Notes under the pieces: generated by a model | Seen by the model: the letters and a program-made list of their open reading frames with translations, nothing else | Databases searched by the model: none | What the model was told of the DNA's origin: nothing | Assembly: GCF_958298935.1 (NCBI RefSeq) | Contig: NC_084924.1 | Coordinates: 21,363,819-21,427,818, forward strand | Direction of reading: 5' to 3' | Length of the DNA stretch: 64,000 nt | Source of the DNA: Phragmites australis | Taxonomy: Eukaryota > Streptophyta > Magnoliopsida > Poales > Poaceae | In this document: positions 36,432 through 46,959 of the stretch, piece after piece | Numbering within the stretch: position 1 is the stretch's first letter | Layout: every line of letters begins with the position of its first letter | Made by a program: the position numbers and the translations under genes

Positions 36432-36490
36432 CGAGTGCATGGTCGGATCACGAGTGGGTGGTCGGAGTGGCTGGTCGGAACCTAAGTGGG
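36432..36490. repeat. Minisatellite, right half
   Basis: Continuation of the GTGGTCGGA array at 33785. Confidence 0.7.
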
Positions 36491-36784
36491 GACACAAACT
36501 CGGCTTTAGCAGACTAGAGCAAGTCGAGTTACTCAACGACTAAATTAGCAAAGACTTGACACCAGAAATTAGAACACAATGACTCGACCGGCAACAAAGA
36601 CACCAACAATGGACTCAAACTCAACAACGCAAAAATGGAAAACAAAATTGTGAAAGGCTCAAATTGGTTTGGACAGCGGAAGAACTAAGACATAAAAATC
36701 TTTTTGTGGGGCAATTTTTTGGACTCTAGGTGATGGAACTCGACGAAATAAAAGGGGTAGTTAAGATTACCTAATGGGCAACTG

Positions 36785-36798
36785 AGGCTCTGATACCA
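36785..36798 (-). other. Primer-binding site, initiator Met tRNA type
   Basis: AGGCTCTGATACCA, reverse complement of the canonical TGGTATCAGAGCCT, two bases from the LTR end at 36801. Confidence 0.85.
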
Positions 36799-36800
36799 TT

Positions 36801-37564
36801 TGATGTGTGCTTGCCCGATCTTCCAAAGGTAATATGATAAGTCGATTGATGAAGTTTCGACGTTGATGATCCTAAGGCTCCGACCAGAACAGATCGAGAA
36901 CCCTCGCAACCACTACACCACTACTCCGTGATTATCAACAGTGCTAGGACGTGGTTAACCTCGTCAAGAAGGCTTTTCTTGCAAGCGAATTGAGAACACA
37001 AGGAAGAACAGGTATATGTAATCTGAATATTACTAATTTACCAATGAAATACTCGAGTTGGGGTTCAACAAAATGATAAACGACAAAACTATCTAAAACA
37101 GAATAATCTAAATTAAACCGAGCCTAAACTGTAAAGACTACTGTGTATATATAGTGGGACATGAGGAAGTCAACCTATGGTTGTGCAGCCATGGAAAGAG
37201 GCGTGCACAACTTGGACTCTGACCCCAACACGATTACAAGATCCGATAGGGTCCAAAACAGTGATGCATCACCTTATTCCTTCGACTTTGACTACACTAT
37301 AATAAATATTTGGTTGAGTATAGATCCATTGAAAAGGGTTCGTCAAAAGCTTTCCAGCAAGTCCAAGAACGCCTCAATTGGACTCCACCCTAAGAAATAA
37401 AATATCACAAGAATTTAGTAGCAATCCATCCAAGGAAGCATAAACATGAGAAACGAGTTCACCTTGTGGTCTAATTGTCGTGCACGTGCTCTTGTAATTG
37501 TTCCTTGTATCATTTGAGAAATATTAATAGTATTGATCGTATCTGAGGAGCCAAGGGCTCATCA
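36801..37564 (-). repeat. 5' LTR of - strand CRM-like element
   Basis: 764 bp, TGATGTGTG to CTCATCA. A leftward TATA box (CACTATATATACACAG) lies near 37138-37156. It is shorter than the solo copy at 31032 by internal deletion. Confidence 0.82.
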
Positions 37565-37740
37565 GCGTGTATTTCAATTTTTGGCTCTTCGTTGAAATGC
37601 TTTGCCGTGTATTGCAAATGAATGCCAGATCATCTGACGAGTTCATTTTCTTCAGCGTTGGATCATCCAGCGTATACAATTTTCCTAGACTCAGATACAA
37701 ATATGCCAACTCCATTTTCTTTGCAACTTTAGTTAGTTAT
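37565..37740. other. Short unique spacer
   Basis: 176 bp between two retrotransposons; no motif recognised. Probably part of the sequence that continues at 50104, split by the Tat insertion. Confidence 0.4.
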
Positions 37741-39004
37741 TGTCGGAGGATGAACTCCACAAGCGGGGATCCGGAGGGACCCCCTTTGAGATTTGGCCGA
37801 GGGATGATTCTAAATCTACCTCGTACGTGAATTAATGAAAATAAATGGGATACAGGTGGGATGGATGATCGGATGCTAGTGGAAATAAATGCTCAGAGGA
37901 TTTTAGACAAGTTCGGGCTGCAAAGAGAGTAATACCCTACTCCTTTGTGTATGCTATAAATGCTCTGGAAATACCTCTCTGAGGATCTGTTGCGTTACAA
38001 GGATTTCTGTCTAAGTCTAGAGCTTCGTGTGTCTTGTTCTTCGTTAGCTTGTCTTGGTATTCTTCAGCTTGTCTGTCTTCGAAGCTCCCATTAGCCTTGG
38101 TCCTGTAAGTCTTGGACTTGTCGTCGAGACGCACCCCAACCTTTTATACGGTCGGGGGGGGGGGGGGTCTTGGCGTACCCAGAAAGGAGGGCGCGAGTCC
38201 CAAGGCACCATAAATGGAAAGCAACCATCATGGGCTGCAGCTTGATGTTACGGGGGGGTTGAAAATGCACCCCATCCGGTCCTGTCGTCATCATGCCACT
38301 TTTTAGCGGATGCAGCAGGGAGGGCCCACTGCGCAGCCACCGAGCAACCCCGCGTGCCCATCTGGTCAGAGCAAGCTTGACACAGCAGGGCAGCAGGCGA
38401 TATGCCTCGAGCCCTGTGACGATATCCCGAGGTGCACCGGATGACGCACGATGGGACCCGTCGCATTAAATGCCCCCACGTCTCCCTGCCAGGCAGTGGC
38501 AGGGACTGACAGCAGGTGTGGGGGGAGTGGTTGGAAGTGACAGGTCATGCTCCCTCTTAAATGCAACATCGGGCCTCTCACCAATTGACACCTCACCGCT
38601 GAGCCCTTGTGGGGTCTACCGGCAAGGGGCTTCTCAAGTCCTCAGGGACTACTGTTCATAGCCTCGAGGACTCTCTCTTGGATTTGCCTTTTCTCGGTCC
38701 TTGGGGAATTCGGGTACTCGGGGTCCACTGTTTATGGCCCCGAGCGCCCTCTCCCGGAACTGTGTCTGCTCGGGTCCTCGGGACCACTGTTCATGGCCCC
38801 GAGTGCCTTCTCCTGGAACTATGTCTACTCGGGTCATCTGGGAACTCGGGTACTCGAGAACCACTGTTCATGGCCCCGAACGCCTTCTCCCGGAACTGTG
38901 TCTTCTCGGACCTCGGGGAGATAATCCCCGAGGGAGGGCACCACATGGCACTCTGCTGTCCTGGCCACGGGACTCGGGGACCCCCGATTCCCATCTCATC
39001 GACA
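37741..39004 (-). repeat. 3' LTR of Tat element
   Basis: TGTCGGAGGATG...CATCGACA. A leftward TATA (CGTATAAAAGG on the - strand) lies at 38140-38151. A run of 14 G lies beside it (38154-38167). U3 (38640-38930) carries four to five tandem subrepeats of the form CTCGGG...CCACTGTTCATGGCCCCGAG. Confidence 0.85.
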
Positions 39005-39024
39005 GCAGCCCCTGGGCAGATTGG
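39005..39024 (-). other. Polypurine tract of Tat element
   Basis: - strand TGCCCAGGGGCTGC directly before the 3' LTR start TGTCGATGAG, comparable to the AGGGGCTAC boxes in the other Tat-like pieces. Confidence 0.6.
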
Positions 39025-39368
39025 CAGGTGATGGCCCAGAGACTGCAGATGGGGCCCTTATTTCATCAAGGCCGATCCCAGCATCGATGCCACGTGGCCT
39101 ATTCTCAGGCACTAGAATCTTGTTGTCTTCGTAGTCTTTCCGGCCCAGGCTTTTGGTACGGCCCAGGCGGGTAACCGAAAGGATGCGTGTCCTTCCGACT
39201 TTCGAGGAGAGTGACAACGAGGCGGGAGGCGCATGTGGCAACCGTGTGGATCAAGGATTGTGCGCCTGGCAACCACACGGATCGAGGGAGATTCGCCTGG
39301 CAACCGTGCCGATCGAGGGGAATGCGCTTCGTAGAATGCGCCGCGGAAAGTGCCGTTTGAAATCCCCA

Positions 39369-39383
39369 GGATATAAAAAGGAG
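39369..39383 (+). promoter_or_regulatory. TATA box of the antisense ORF
   Basis: GGATATAAAAAGGAG on the + strand, 225-235 bases before the ATG at 39604. It is read opposite to the element's own transcription. Its position parallels the TATA at 12971-12983 before the related ORF. Confidence 0.6.
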
Positions 39384-39603
39384 AGGGGGAGCAAACCGTT
39401 GCCCCTCACGCCATTCTTGTGATCACCACCTCCTGTGTTCTTCTTCTTCCTTGCGCACGGGGAGCTCTCGCCCTCTTCAGCCCGCAACGCACCCTTCTCC
39501 TCAATTCCTCCAGCACACTCCCCACCCCCAAAAACTGCCGAGGGCAGGAAGCAGCCGTCGGGACACGTCGAGCTCCGACAGCGTTCTGCCGAAGTCTCGC
39601 ACT

Positions 39604-41265
39604 ATGAACGAGGAGAGGGCAGAGAAGGTCCGCAAGCTGATGGTGCCCGTCGGCCAGCGGAAGGCGTCGATGGTGACACCGGTGAACTTTCCGCTATCCA
39701 CGCGCCAGCCGGAGCGGATCGTGATCTTCGTGTCCTTCGTTGCCGTCGGGCTGGTGCCATTATTTTCGACGTTCTTTCTCCAAGTGCTGCACACATTCGG
39801 CATCTAGCTGGCCCACCTGAGTCTGAACTCGGTGGTGATTCTGGCGATCTTCGCGCACTTCTGCGAGATGTTCGTGGGAGTGGCGTTGTCGATGCTCCAA
39901 GGAACGAGCAAGTGGCCGCAGGGGAAGTGGTCGCGACGAGGGCGGCACCGGCGCAGCAGCCGTTGGGGACCCCGAGCGCCTCTGCAGAGAGGGCTCGCAG
40001 GGGACCCAGCCCCCAGCCACCATCTGGCCAGGCCCCGGAACCCCTCCCGGAGGTGCTGGGAAGCGCCGGGGAGGTCATCGGGCGGCTTGAAGTGGCCGTG
40101 GCGGCAGAGCGGGCGGAACTCAAGAAGGAGCGCGTCACCCTGGTTGATGAGAGGGGCCGGCTGGAGGAGGCTCGGAAACTTTTGGAGACCCGCATCGCCT
40201 TGGCCCGCGTTTCTTACGAGAAGTCCATGCGCGAGATGGCCGAGGAGCGGGAGGTGCTGGAGGAGACCCGCGACGAGGCCGTCGCTGCGCAGGAGAAGGC
40301 CAGTCACATGGAGCGGCTCGCAACCGAGCGCGACCAGGCGTCCCGAAGGCGCGCTGCAGAGCTGTTTGCTCGCGCGCGGTAGCTGGTGTCTCGGGAGGAG
40401 GCGATCAGCAAAAGGGAGGAGGTCGTGCGGTCTGCTCAGGCGGACTTGACCCGCCAGAACCACGAGCTCGAGCGTGGCCCGCGCCGAAGTCCTCCGCCGG
40501 GAGGAGGTCGCGCTACGCGAGACTGATGTCGAAATAACGGCGATGGCCATTGATGCCCGGGAGGAGCAGATCGCGCGGCGCGAGGCGGATCCTGCCTTGG
40601 CATCGTCGGCGCTCACCGCCCGGGAGGAGCTGGTCGCCAAGTAGGAGGCCGACCTTGTTGCCCAAGAGCAGGCAGTCAAGGCCCGGGCCGAGTAGCTGTA
40701 GCGAGCTCAGACCGAGATCCCGTCCGCGAGGGGCGTCCCTACCAGCGCCGCCGACGGCACCAGCCTCGAGGACCGGCTGAAGAACACACAGGATGAGCTC
40801 GAGACCGTCATCACCGAGTGGACTAACATGAAGATGATGATGCGGGACATCCTTCAGCAGGCACGGAACTCCGAGGAGGCAGCCGGGCTCGGGCACGTGC
40901 ACGTGGGTAAGCAGTCGCTGGACAAGGAGACGACTGGCCACATCGCCCTCGGGTTTGTGGAGATCTCACAGCACCTCGAGGCCCTTCCAGACGCTGTGCA
41001 GGAGCTGGCATCCCGGCAGGGGCGTGCTCTGGCCCAAGCGGTGGCCGAGCACATTCTCGCCTGCTATCGCAGCCGAGACCCCGCCTTCCTGCTAGAGCCA
41101 GTCCGGCAGGGCGTGGTCGAGGCCAAGGAAGCTGCCGCCCGGGAAGCCATCCGCGACATCGCCGCCGAGGTGGCGGTGTGTTTTGTGCGGGAGCCGGAGC
41201 CGGAGCCGGAACCGAGCAGCGACGGCAGTAGCGACGTGTCTTCGCATTCAAATGCCTGTAGATAG
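39604..41265 (+). pseudogene. Antisense ORF of Tat element (PF04195-like domain plus coiled coil)
   Basis: Runs opposite to gag-pol. ATG 39604 begins MNEERAEKVRKLMVPVGQRK; the gypsy-type-transposon domain follows (FVSFVAVGLVPLFSTFFLQV, then LAHLSLNSVVILAIFAHFCE). A TAG at 39805 interrupts it. The frame shifts at ~39930-39960 into a long Glu/Arg/Ala-rich coiled coil (39960-40380, RLEVAVAAERAELKKERVTL), a second TAG at 40381 follows, then further breaks, and the tail 40828-41265 is open and ends in a Pro-Glu and Ser-rich stretch (EPEPEPEPSSDGSSDVSSHS). Total would be about 550 codons. Function is unknown; nuclear or RNA binding has been only speculated. Decayed here by at least two stops and two frameshifts. 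Confidence 0.75.
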
Positions 41266-42902
41266 TTAGGTTTTTTGTTTTTGGAATGTTGTAAATATGG
41301 GAGTGATCCCCTCCAGAACAGTTCCTTTGAATATAATAGAAGCCTTTCTTTGGGATCGAAACTCCACTGTGTTTGTCTTTATATTGTTTGCTTTTTGCTT
41401 AATGTTCCGAGCAGTACTGGCCGTACCGAGCTCGGCCTTCTTCCCCCGAGAGTTAGGTTGCCCCGGCCACTCATCATACGAGTAGTGGGACCACCCGAGC
41501 GTCCAGCCCCCGAGCCCTCGCGAGTCCGCAGCTGCTAAGTCAGAGACACAGACACGAACTTCGTTGCTCGTCCATCCAGCACGGTGCACGCCACGACCAG
41601 TGGACACTTTCCACCCTGCGACCTTCCAAACAAGCAGACCGGAGACACGTGCGGGCGGAAACGCGACCAAGAGTCCCCACGGTTTGGTGGTGTCCGGGGT
41701 AGGGCTGACTAGACCGAGCACCGTAGCCTGCCCCGGGGTCTAGGCGGCCCCGACCACTCTTTGTTCAAGCGGTAGGATTACCCGAGAACCCTAGAGGCTC
41801 GGTAGTGCTTGGGGTACTGCCGAGCCGGCCGGGCACCACGGCCACCATGAAGGACCTAGGTCAGCCATCGCCGCTTGTACGGTACACCAACTACTGTCAA
41901 TTTTTGTCGTTCCGGAAAAGCGAGCACGTGGGTGAGGTTTTACACATGAGGACACCATCTCGCTGAACAGATTAGAATGTGAGGGTCCCAAGAATAACTC
42001 AGGAACAATCGTTTATTGCGTATGTATGAAAGGAAATCCATTAAACTTTAGATACTCACCGGACAGCTGTCAGCCGTCCGGCTGACCGATCCAGGAGGGG
42101 GTAGATGCCCCGAGCTCGAGGCGCACGGGAACGTTGGTTCCCGCGTACGGAGCACCCGAGCTCTAGAAAACCGGTGACAGAACCAGGGGCTAGGCGGTCC
42201 CGACCACTCATGCTCGAGCGGTAGGATTACCCGGGGACCCCGTAGGTTCGAGCAACGCCCTGGGCACTGAGGCCCTTGCAGTCAGGCTGCTTGGTTCTTG
42301 ATCATTGATCTGTAAGTTTAAGAAAATAGAAAAAGACTCTTTGCTTCGTGCGCCCTATTAGTGCGATACTTATTATAGACTGCTCTCATTTTTGACCCGA
42401 GACCTCTCGAATACTCAGATCGACGAAGTGTACAGATAGAGACATAACCAAGAGGTCCAATGGTTTGGTGGTGCCCAGGGTATGACTGACCAGATCGAGC
42501 ACCGACAGCCCACCCCTGTGGTCTAGGCGGTCCCGACCATTCTTTGCTCAAGCGGTAGGATTACCCGAGAACCCCAGAGGCTCGGTAGTGTTCGGGGTAC
42601 TGCCATGCAGCTGGACACCACAGCCTACTATAACATACTTAAGTCAGCAGCTACTGCCTACGTGCATACCGACCGGGATCCGTTTTTATCAATGGGAAAA
42701 ATGAGAGAGCGTAGTTTTCTCGCACAAATCGAGCATCTCACCAAACAGGTTAAACATATGGACTCCAGAGAGAAAACTCAGAATAAGAGTGTATATTGAC
42801 AATTTGTACAGAAGTGCAAACTTACATGGTTGGTGGCAGCCCCCGGCCAACTTGGGCAGAGGGGACCCCTGGCCTGGTTGGCCCGAGCACAAACATGTCG
42901 GC
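41266..42902. repeat. Spacer between antisense ORF and pol, with dispersed ~85-bp repeats
   Basis: Three copies of a block containing TAGGCGG(C/T)CCCGACCA and AGCGGTAGGATTACCCG occur near 41739-41822, 42187-42270 and 42520-42603, and a diverged one near 41460. No coding. The two ORFs converge here, so it serves as 3' untranslated sequence for both. A likely end of the antisense transcript lies after 41265 (TTGTAAATATGG, 41288). Confidence 0.6.
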
Positions 42903-44173
42903 TTAAGGATAAAATTTGCGCAGATGCTCGATGTTCCAGGCGTTCGGGAGCGGCTGCCCGTCCTCTGTGGCCAGCCGAAATGAGCCTTGTCGCGGGACAC
43001 CGGTCATGATGAAGGGGCCATCCCACACAGGGGATAGTTTATTCTTTCCTTCGCGCGTTTGGGCGCCTTGGAGAACTAGATCCCCAACCTCGAGTGACCG
43101 GGCCCGGATGTGACGTTGATGATAGCGCCGTAGGCTCTGCTGGTATATGGCTGCTCGGACGGTGGCTCGTTGCCGACGCTCCTCCAGGTGATCGACGTCG
43201 TCGTGTCTTCGCTGTTCCTATTTGCCTTCTGAATAGGCATTCACCCGAGGGGAGCCGAGAGTGAGCTCGGAGGGGAGGACTGCCTCGGCGCCGTACACGA
43301 GGAAGAACGGAGTCTCCCAGGTGGCGTAACTTGGCGTGGTCTGGTTGGCCCATAACATAGCAGGCAGCTCGTCAATCCACCCTTTCCCATGCATTACAAG
43401 CACGTCGTAGATCCGGGTTTTGAGCCCCTTCAGTATCTCAGCATTTGCACGCTCGACTTTCCCATTGCTCCGAGGATGAGCGACAGAGGTGAAGCAAAGC
43501 TTGATGCCGAGGTCCTCACAGTAGTCCCCGAACAGGGCACTTGTGAACTGGGTGCCATTGTCGGTGATGATTTTGTTCGAGACTCCGAAGCAACTTGTGA
43601 TACTGCGGATGAATTGAAGTGTTGTGTTCTTGGTAACCTTGATAACTGGGACCACCTCCAGCCACTTGGTGAACTTGTAGATGGCGACGTAGAGGTACAC
43701 ATAGCCCCGATTGCTCGGGGGAATGGACACAAGATGTCCAGCCCCCAGATCGCAAAGGGCCATGACAGGGGGATGGTATGGAGAGCTTGAGCTGGCTGGT
43801 GAATCTGCTTTGCGTGGAACTGGCACGCCCTGCAGCGCCGAACCAACTCGAAAGCGTCATGGAGGGTTGTAGGCTAGTAGAAGCCTTGCCGAAAGGCCTT
43901 CCTGACCAGCGTGCGGAACGATGCATGGCCACCGCACTCGCCCTCATGGATCTCAGTGAGGAGCTCACTGCCTTCTGCCCGGGTGATGCATTTTCGGAGG
44001 ACACCGTCCATACCGCACCGATAGAGATCCCCATATATTATGGCATAGCGTTTGGACTTCCGTGCAATCCGCTCCGCAAAGGCATCATCCCCCGGAAGGA
44101 TGTTTTCTTCAAGTACCCTCGGATCTCGTCGATCCACGAGGCATCTTGAGAACCACCGGCAAGCGCAGTGCAC
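42903..44173 (-). pseudogene. Integrase of Tat element
   Basis: Starts with the zinc finger: HEGECGGHASFRTLVRKAF (44173-43874 frame), stop TAG at 43874, then CRACQFHAK in the next frame (43846-43790). The catalytic core lies in a third frame, 43826-43218, with IITDNGTQF and GKVERANAEI; the first acid is near LDILCPFP in the other frame. C-terminal domain runs 43217-42903 and ends IEHLRKFYP followed by TAA (42903-42905). Two frameshifts plus one stop. Family role: inserts the DNA copy into chromosomes. Confidence 0.82.
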
Positions 44174-44240
44174 TCACCGGGCGGCGGCACCCTGACGGGA
44201 CCTCCCCCTGAGGGTGCTTCCTGGGTTCCCTCAACTAGGC

Positions 44241-44740
44241 TCAAGGGTTCCCTTCATCCTGGTCGGCAGGCAGGACGGATGGCCGCGTGAGCCTTTCTTC
44301 AAAGGCTCCGACTGGGAAGAGCGCCCGGATAGAGGCTAGGCGGGAGAGGTCATCGGCCAGAGCATTGTCACTGTGAGGTATATGCCGCAGCTCCAGGCCG
44401 TCGAAGTGCCTCTCCAGCCTCCTGACTTCCACCACGTACGCCGCCATCTAAGGATCCGTGCACTAGTATTCCTTGGAAACTTGGTTGACCACCAGCTCGG
44501 AGTCTCCCTTGACCAGAAGCCACCGGATCCCGAGACCCACTGCTACTCAGAGGCCAGCGATGAGACCCTCATATTCCGCCATGTTGTTGGTTCCTCAGAA
44601 ATGAAGCTACACGACGTACTGGAGTACTTCATCCATTGGGGAGGTGAGCACCACTCCAGCCCTCGTGCCTTTTAGCGTGAGGGAGCCGTTAAAGTGCATG
44701 ACCCAGTACCCGGGTCGATCTCGCCTGGAGTACGGAAATC
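44241..44740 (-). pseudogene. Second (archaeal-type) RNase H of Tat element
   Basis: In broken - strand frames: [20 protein letters not shown], then NNMAEYEGLIAGL, then VKGDSELVVNQVSKEY, then SDNALADDLSRLA. These are the four blocks of an RNase H fold placed between the usual RNase H and integrase, as in Tat elements (archaeal-type RNase H, established). The first catalytic Asp is Asn here (HFNGS), and at least four stops interrupt it, so it is inactive. Confidence 0.78.
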
Positions 44741-45559
44741 TCTTCATTGTCGATCTCGGGGACCGGCGTCCACTCCGCCACAAAGTTAGACAGAGCCTGG
44801 CTCTTGATTGCCTGGCGGCTGACGAAATACAGATCGAATTCTACGAGCTCGACTGCCCACTTGACGATACGCCTAGTGCCTTCTCGATTCTGGAGGATCG
44901 GCCCCACTGGGTATGTGGTTACCACCGAGACCTTGTGCGCCTGGAAGTAGTGGCGCAGCTTCCTGAAAGCGATGAGTATGGCATAGAGCATCTTCTGGGC
45001 TTGAGGGTATCTTGTCTTGGCATCTCGGAGGACTTCACTGACGAAGTACACCAGTCGCACGATGGGCCTGAACTGAGGCCTCGCCCGAGGGCTTGTCACA
45101 GCCCCCGAGCTCGGCACAGTGGTCGGGGCCGGCCGGGCTCTCGAGCTCAACTCCCTGGTCAGGAGGAGCCGGGGTCTCAGGCTTGACTCCCTGGTTGGGG
45201 CGAGCCTCGAGACCCGTAAGCTGCTCGGGGGCGGCCGGGAGCTCGGACCCTGCACCTTGCCCCAAGCACTCGTCACGCTCCACCACCAGTACCATGCTCA
45301 CAACATGAGGAGTGGCCGAGACGTAGAGCAATAAAGGCTCGCCATCGGAGGGGACCACCAGTATTGGCGGTGAGGTGAGATACTTCTTCAAGTCCTGGAA
45401 GGCCTGCTCGGCCTCCGGTGTCCAGTCGAAATGACCAGTCTTTTTCTGCAATTTGAAGAGAGGGAGCCCTCGCTCCCCGAGCTTGGAGATGAAGCGCCCT
45501 AGGGCCGCCATGCAGCCAGCAAGATGCTGGACTTCCTTGAGTCGATCCGGGGGACACAT
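44690..45559 (-). pseudogene. First RNase H / connection domain of Tat pol, with a Pro-rich insert
   Basis: 45559-45290 carries GCMAALGRFISKLGERGLPL and FKLQKKTGHFDWTPEAEQAF. An insert rich in Pro/Glu/Gly (about 45060-45275, [19 protein letters not shown]) separates this from [19 protein letters not shown] and [14 protein letters not shown] at ~45070-44900. The frame also shifts inside the insert. In Tat elements this domain is usually catalytically dead and acts as a structural linker (known of the family). Confidence 0.75.
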
Positions 45560-45601
45560 CTGTTCGATGGCCCGGATCTTCTCCAGATTGGCCTCGATTC
45601 C

Positions 45602-46264
45602 TCAGCTGGAAACCAAGAAACTGAGGAGCTTGCCCGCAGGTACCCCGAAGATGTACTTCTCCGAGTTGATCTTCAGGCGGGTAGTGCGAAGACTATTGAA
45701 AATCTCGGCTAAGTCCTCCAGTAGGGTGGCGCGGTCTCGAGATTTGACCACAAGGTCGTCGATGTAAGCTTCGACGTTGCGGCCAACCTGCGAATCAAGG
45801 GTAATGCGCACGGCCCGCTGGAATAAAGATCCAGCGTTGCGCAGGCCAAAAGGCATTGACACGTAACAAAAGGTCCCCATCGGGGTAGTAAAAGATGTTT
45901 TTTCTTCGTCCTGTCTAACCATGCGGATTTGGTGATAACCTGAATTTGCATCTAAAAAACAAAAAGGATCGCATCCTCCAGTGGAATCTACAATCTGGTC
46001 TATGCAGGGGAAAGGAAAAGGATCTTTTGGACAAGCCTTGTTTAGGTCGGTGTAGTCGACACACATCCGTAGCTTGCCGTTAGCCTTCGGGACGACGACT
46101 GGGTTTGTCAGCCACTCCGGATGGAGGACCTCTCGGATGAAGCCGGCGTCGAGAAGCTTACTGACTTGCTCCCGGATGAACTCTTGGCGCTCGGGCGCCT
46201 GCCGCCAGACCTTCTGCCTCACCGGCCATGCGTCTGGTCGCACAACAAGGTGGTGCTCGATCAC
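45602..46264 (-). pseudogene. Reverse transcriptase of Tat element
   Basis: Open for 220 codons on the - strand. Motifs in order: [56 protein letters not shown] and the catalytic AYIDDLVVKS (YIDD, the usual variant in this lineage). It ends at a premature stop (45602) in the conserved LLSFLVSS stretch, where the thumb should continue in another frame. The palm itself is intact. Confidence 0.88.
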
Positions 46265-46348
46265 CTACCTAGGGATCCCGGGCATATCGGACGGCTGCTA
46301 TGCAAACACGTCGACGTTAGCCCAGAGGAAGGCGACGAGCGCGCTTTC

Positions 46349-46948
46349 CTATTTGTCACCCAGGTTACCACCGATCCGAACGACCTGGGACGAGTCTTCG
46401 CCCACCACGACCTCCTTTGTGGGGATGGAAGCGTCGGTGACGAGTCGGGGTTTGGGTGAAGAGGGCCCCGGGCCCCCTGGGTGTCCTTTGACCTCGGCCC
46501 GAGCAGAGACCAAGGCCGAGTAGAGCTGCTCGGAGCAGGAGGTGGCGCTGCCGATCTCGGCGGGCACGAAAATGGGGCCTGCGGGGTCCTGCACCTTGAC
46601 CGTGAGGTAGGCATAGTGCGTGACTAGCATGAACCAGGCGAGCGCCGGGCGCCCGAGTATGGCGTTGTAGGGCAGAGGGACCTCCGCGACGTCGAAGACG
46701 ACGTTCTCCATCCGGAAGTTGTCCCGGCTCCCGAAAGTGACGGGCAGCTCGACCTGCCCGAGGGGCAAGGCACGCCTTGGTGTCACCTCGTAGAAGGGGA
46801 GCGACGACTTTAGGCACCCGGAAGGCACCTGCAGCTTCTTGAAAGCCTCCTGGGACAGGAGGTTCAGGCCTGCACCCCCATCGATCAGCACTCTGCTGAC
46901 CTTTATATTGCAGATGGTAGGGGACACTACTAGAGGTAGTCGCCCCAC
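46349..46948 (-). pseudogene. Aspartic protease of Tat element
   Basis: VSRVLIDGGAGLNLLS near 46905-46860 is the active site (DGG variant), followed by the flap region and AILGRPALAWF near 46660-46630. It stops at 46349 before RT. It is in a different frame from gag, which runs past it for 200 codons without meaning. About 200 codons, as usual for the family. Confidence 0.8.
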
Positions 46949-46959
46949 GCCTGCAGTAC

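Larger units (their letters stand above)
27529..37564 (-). mobile_element. - strand CRM-like Ty3/gypsy element with two nested solo LTRs
   Basis: Read right to left: 5' LTR (37564-36801), PBS, leader with minisatellite, gag from ATG 33145, protease, RT, RNase H, integrase, chromo-like tail, purine tract and a 46-bp 3' LTR stub. Removing the two solo LTRs (31032-31938 and 33884-36426) leaves about 6.6 kb. Coding is decayed throughout. Same clade as the element at 1-4853: same domain wording, same purine tract, same LTR ends. Confidence 0.85.

Noticed and set aside
38154..38167. Poly-G run as a possible regulatory element
   Set aside because: Present in both LTRs of the Tat element, prone to sequencing length error, and no other support.
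38366..39174. Several overlapping frames on both strands
   Set aside because: They come from tandem GC-rich subrepeats in the Tat LTR and repeat each other in shifted phases.
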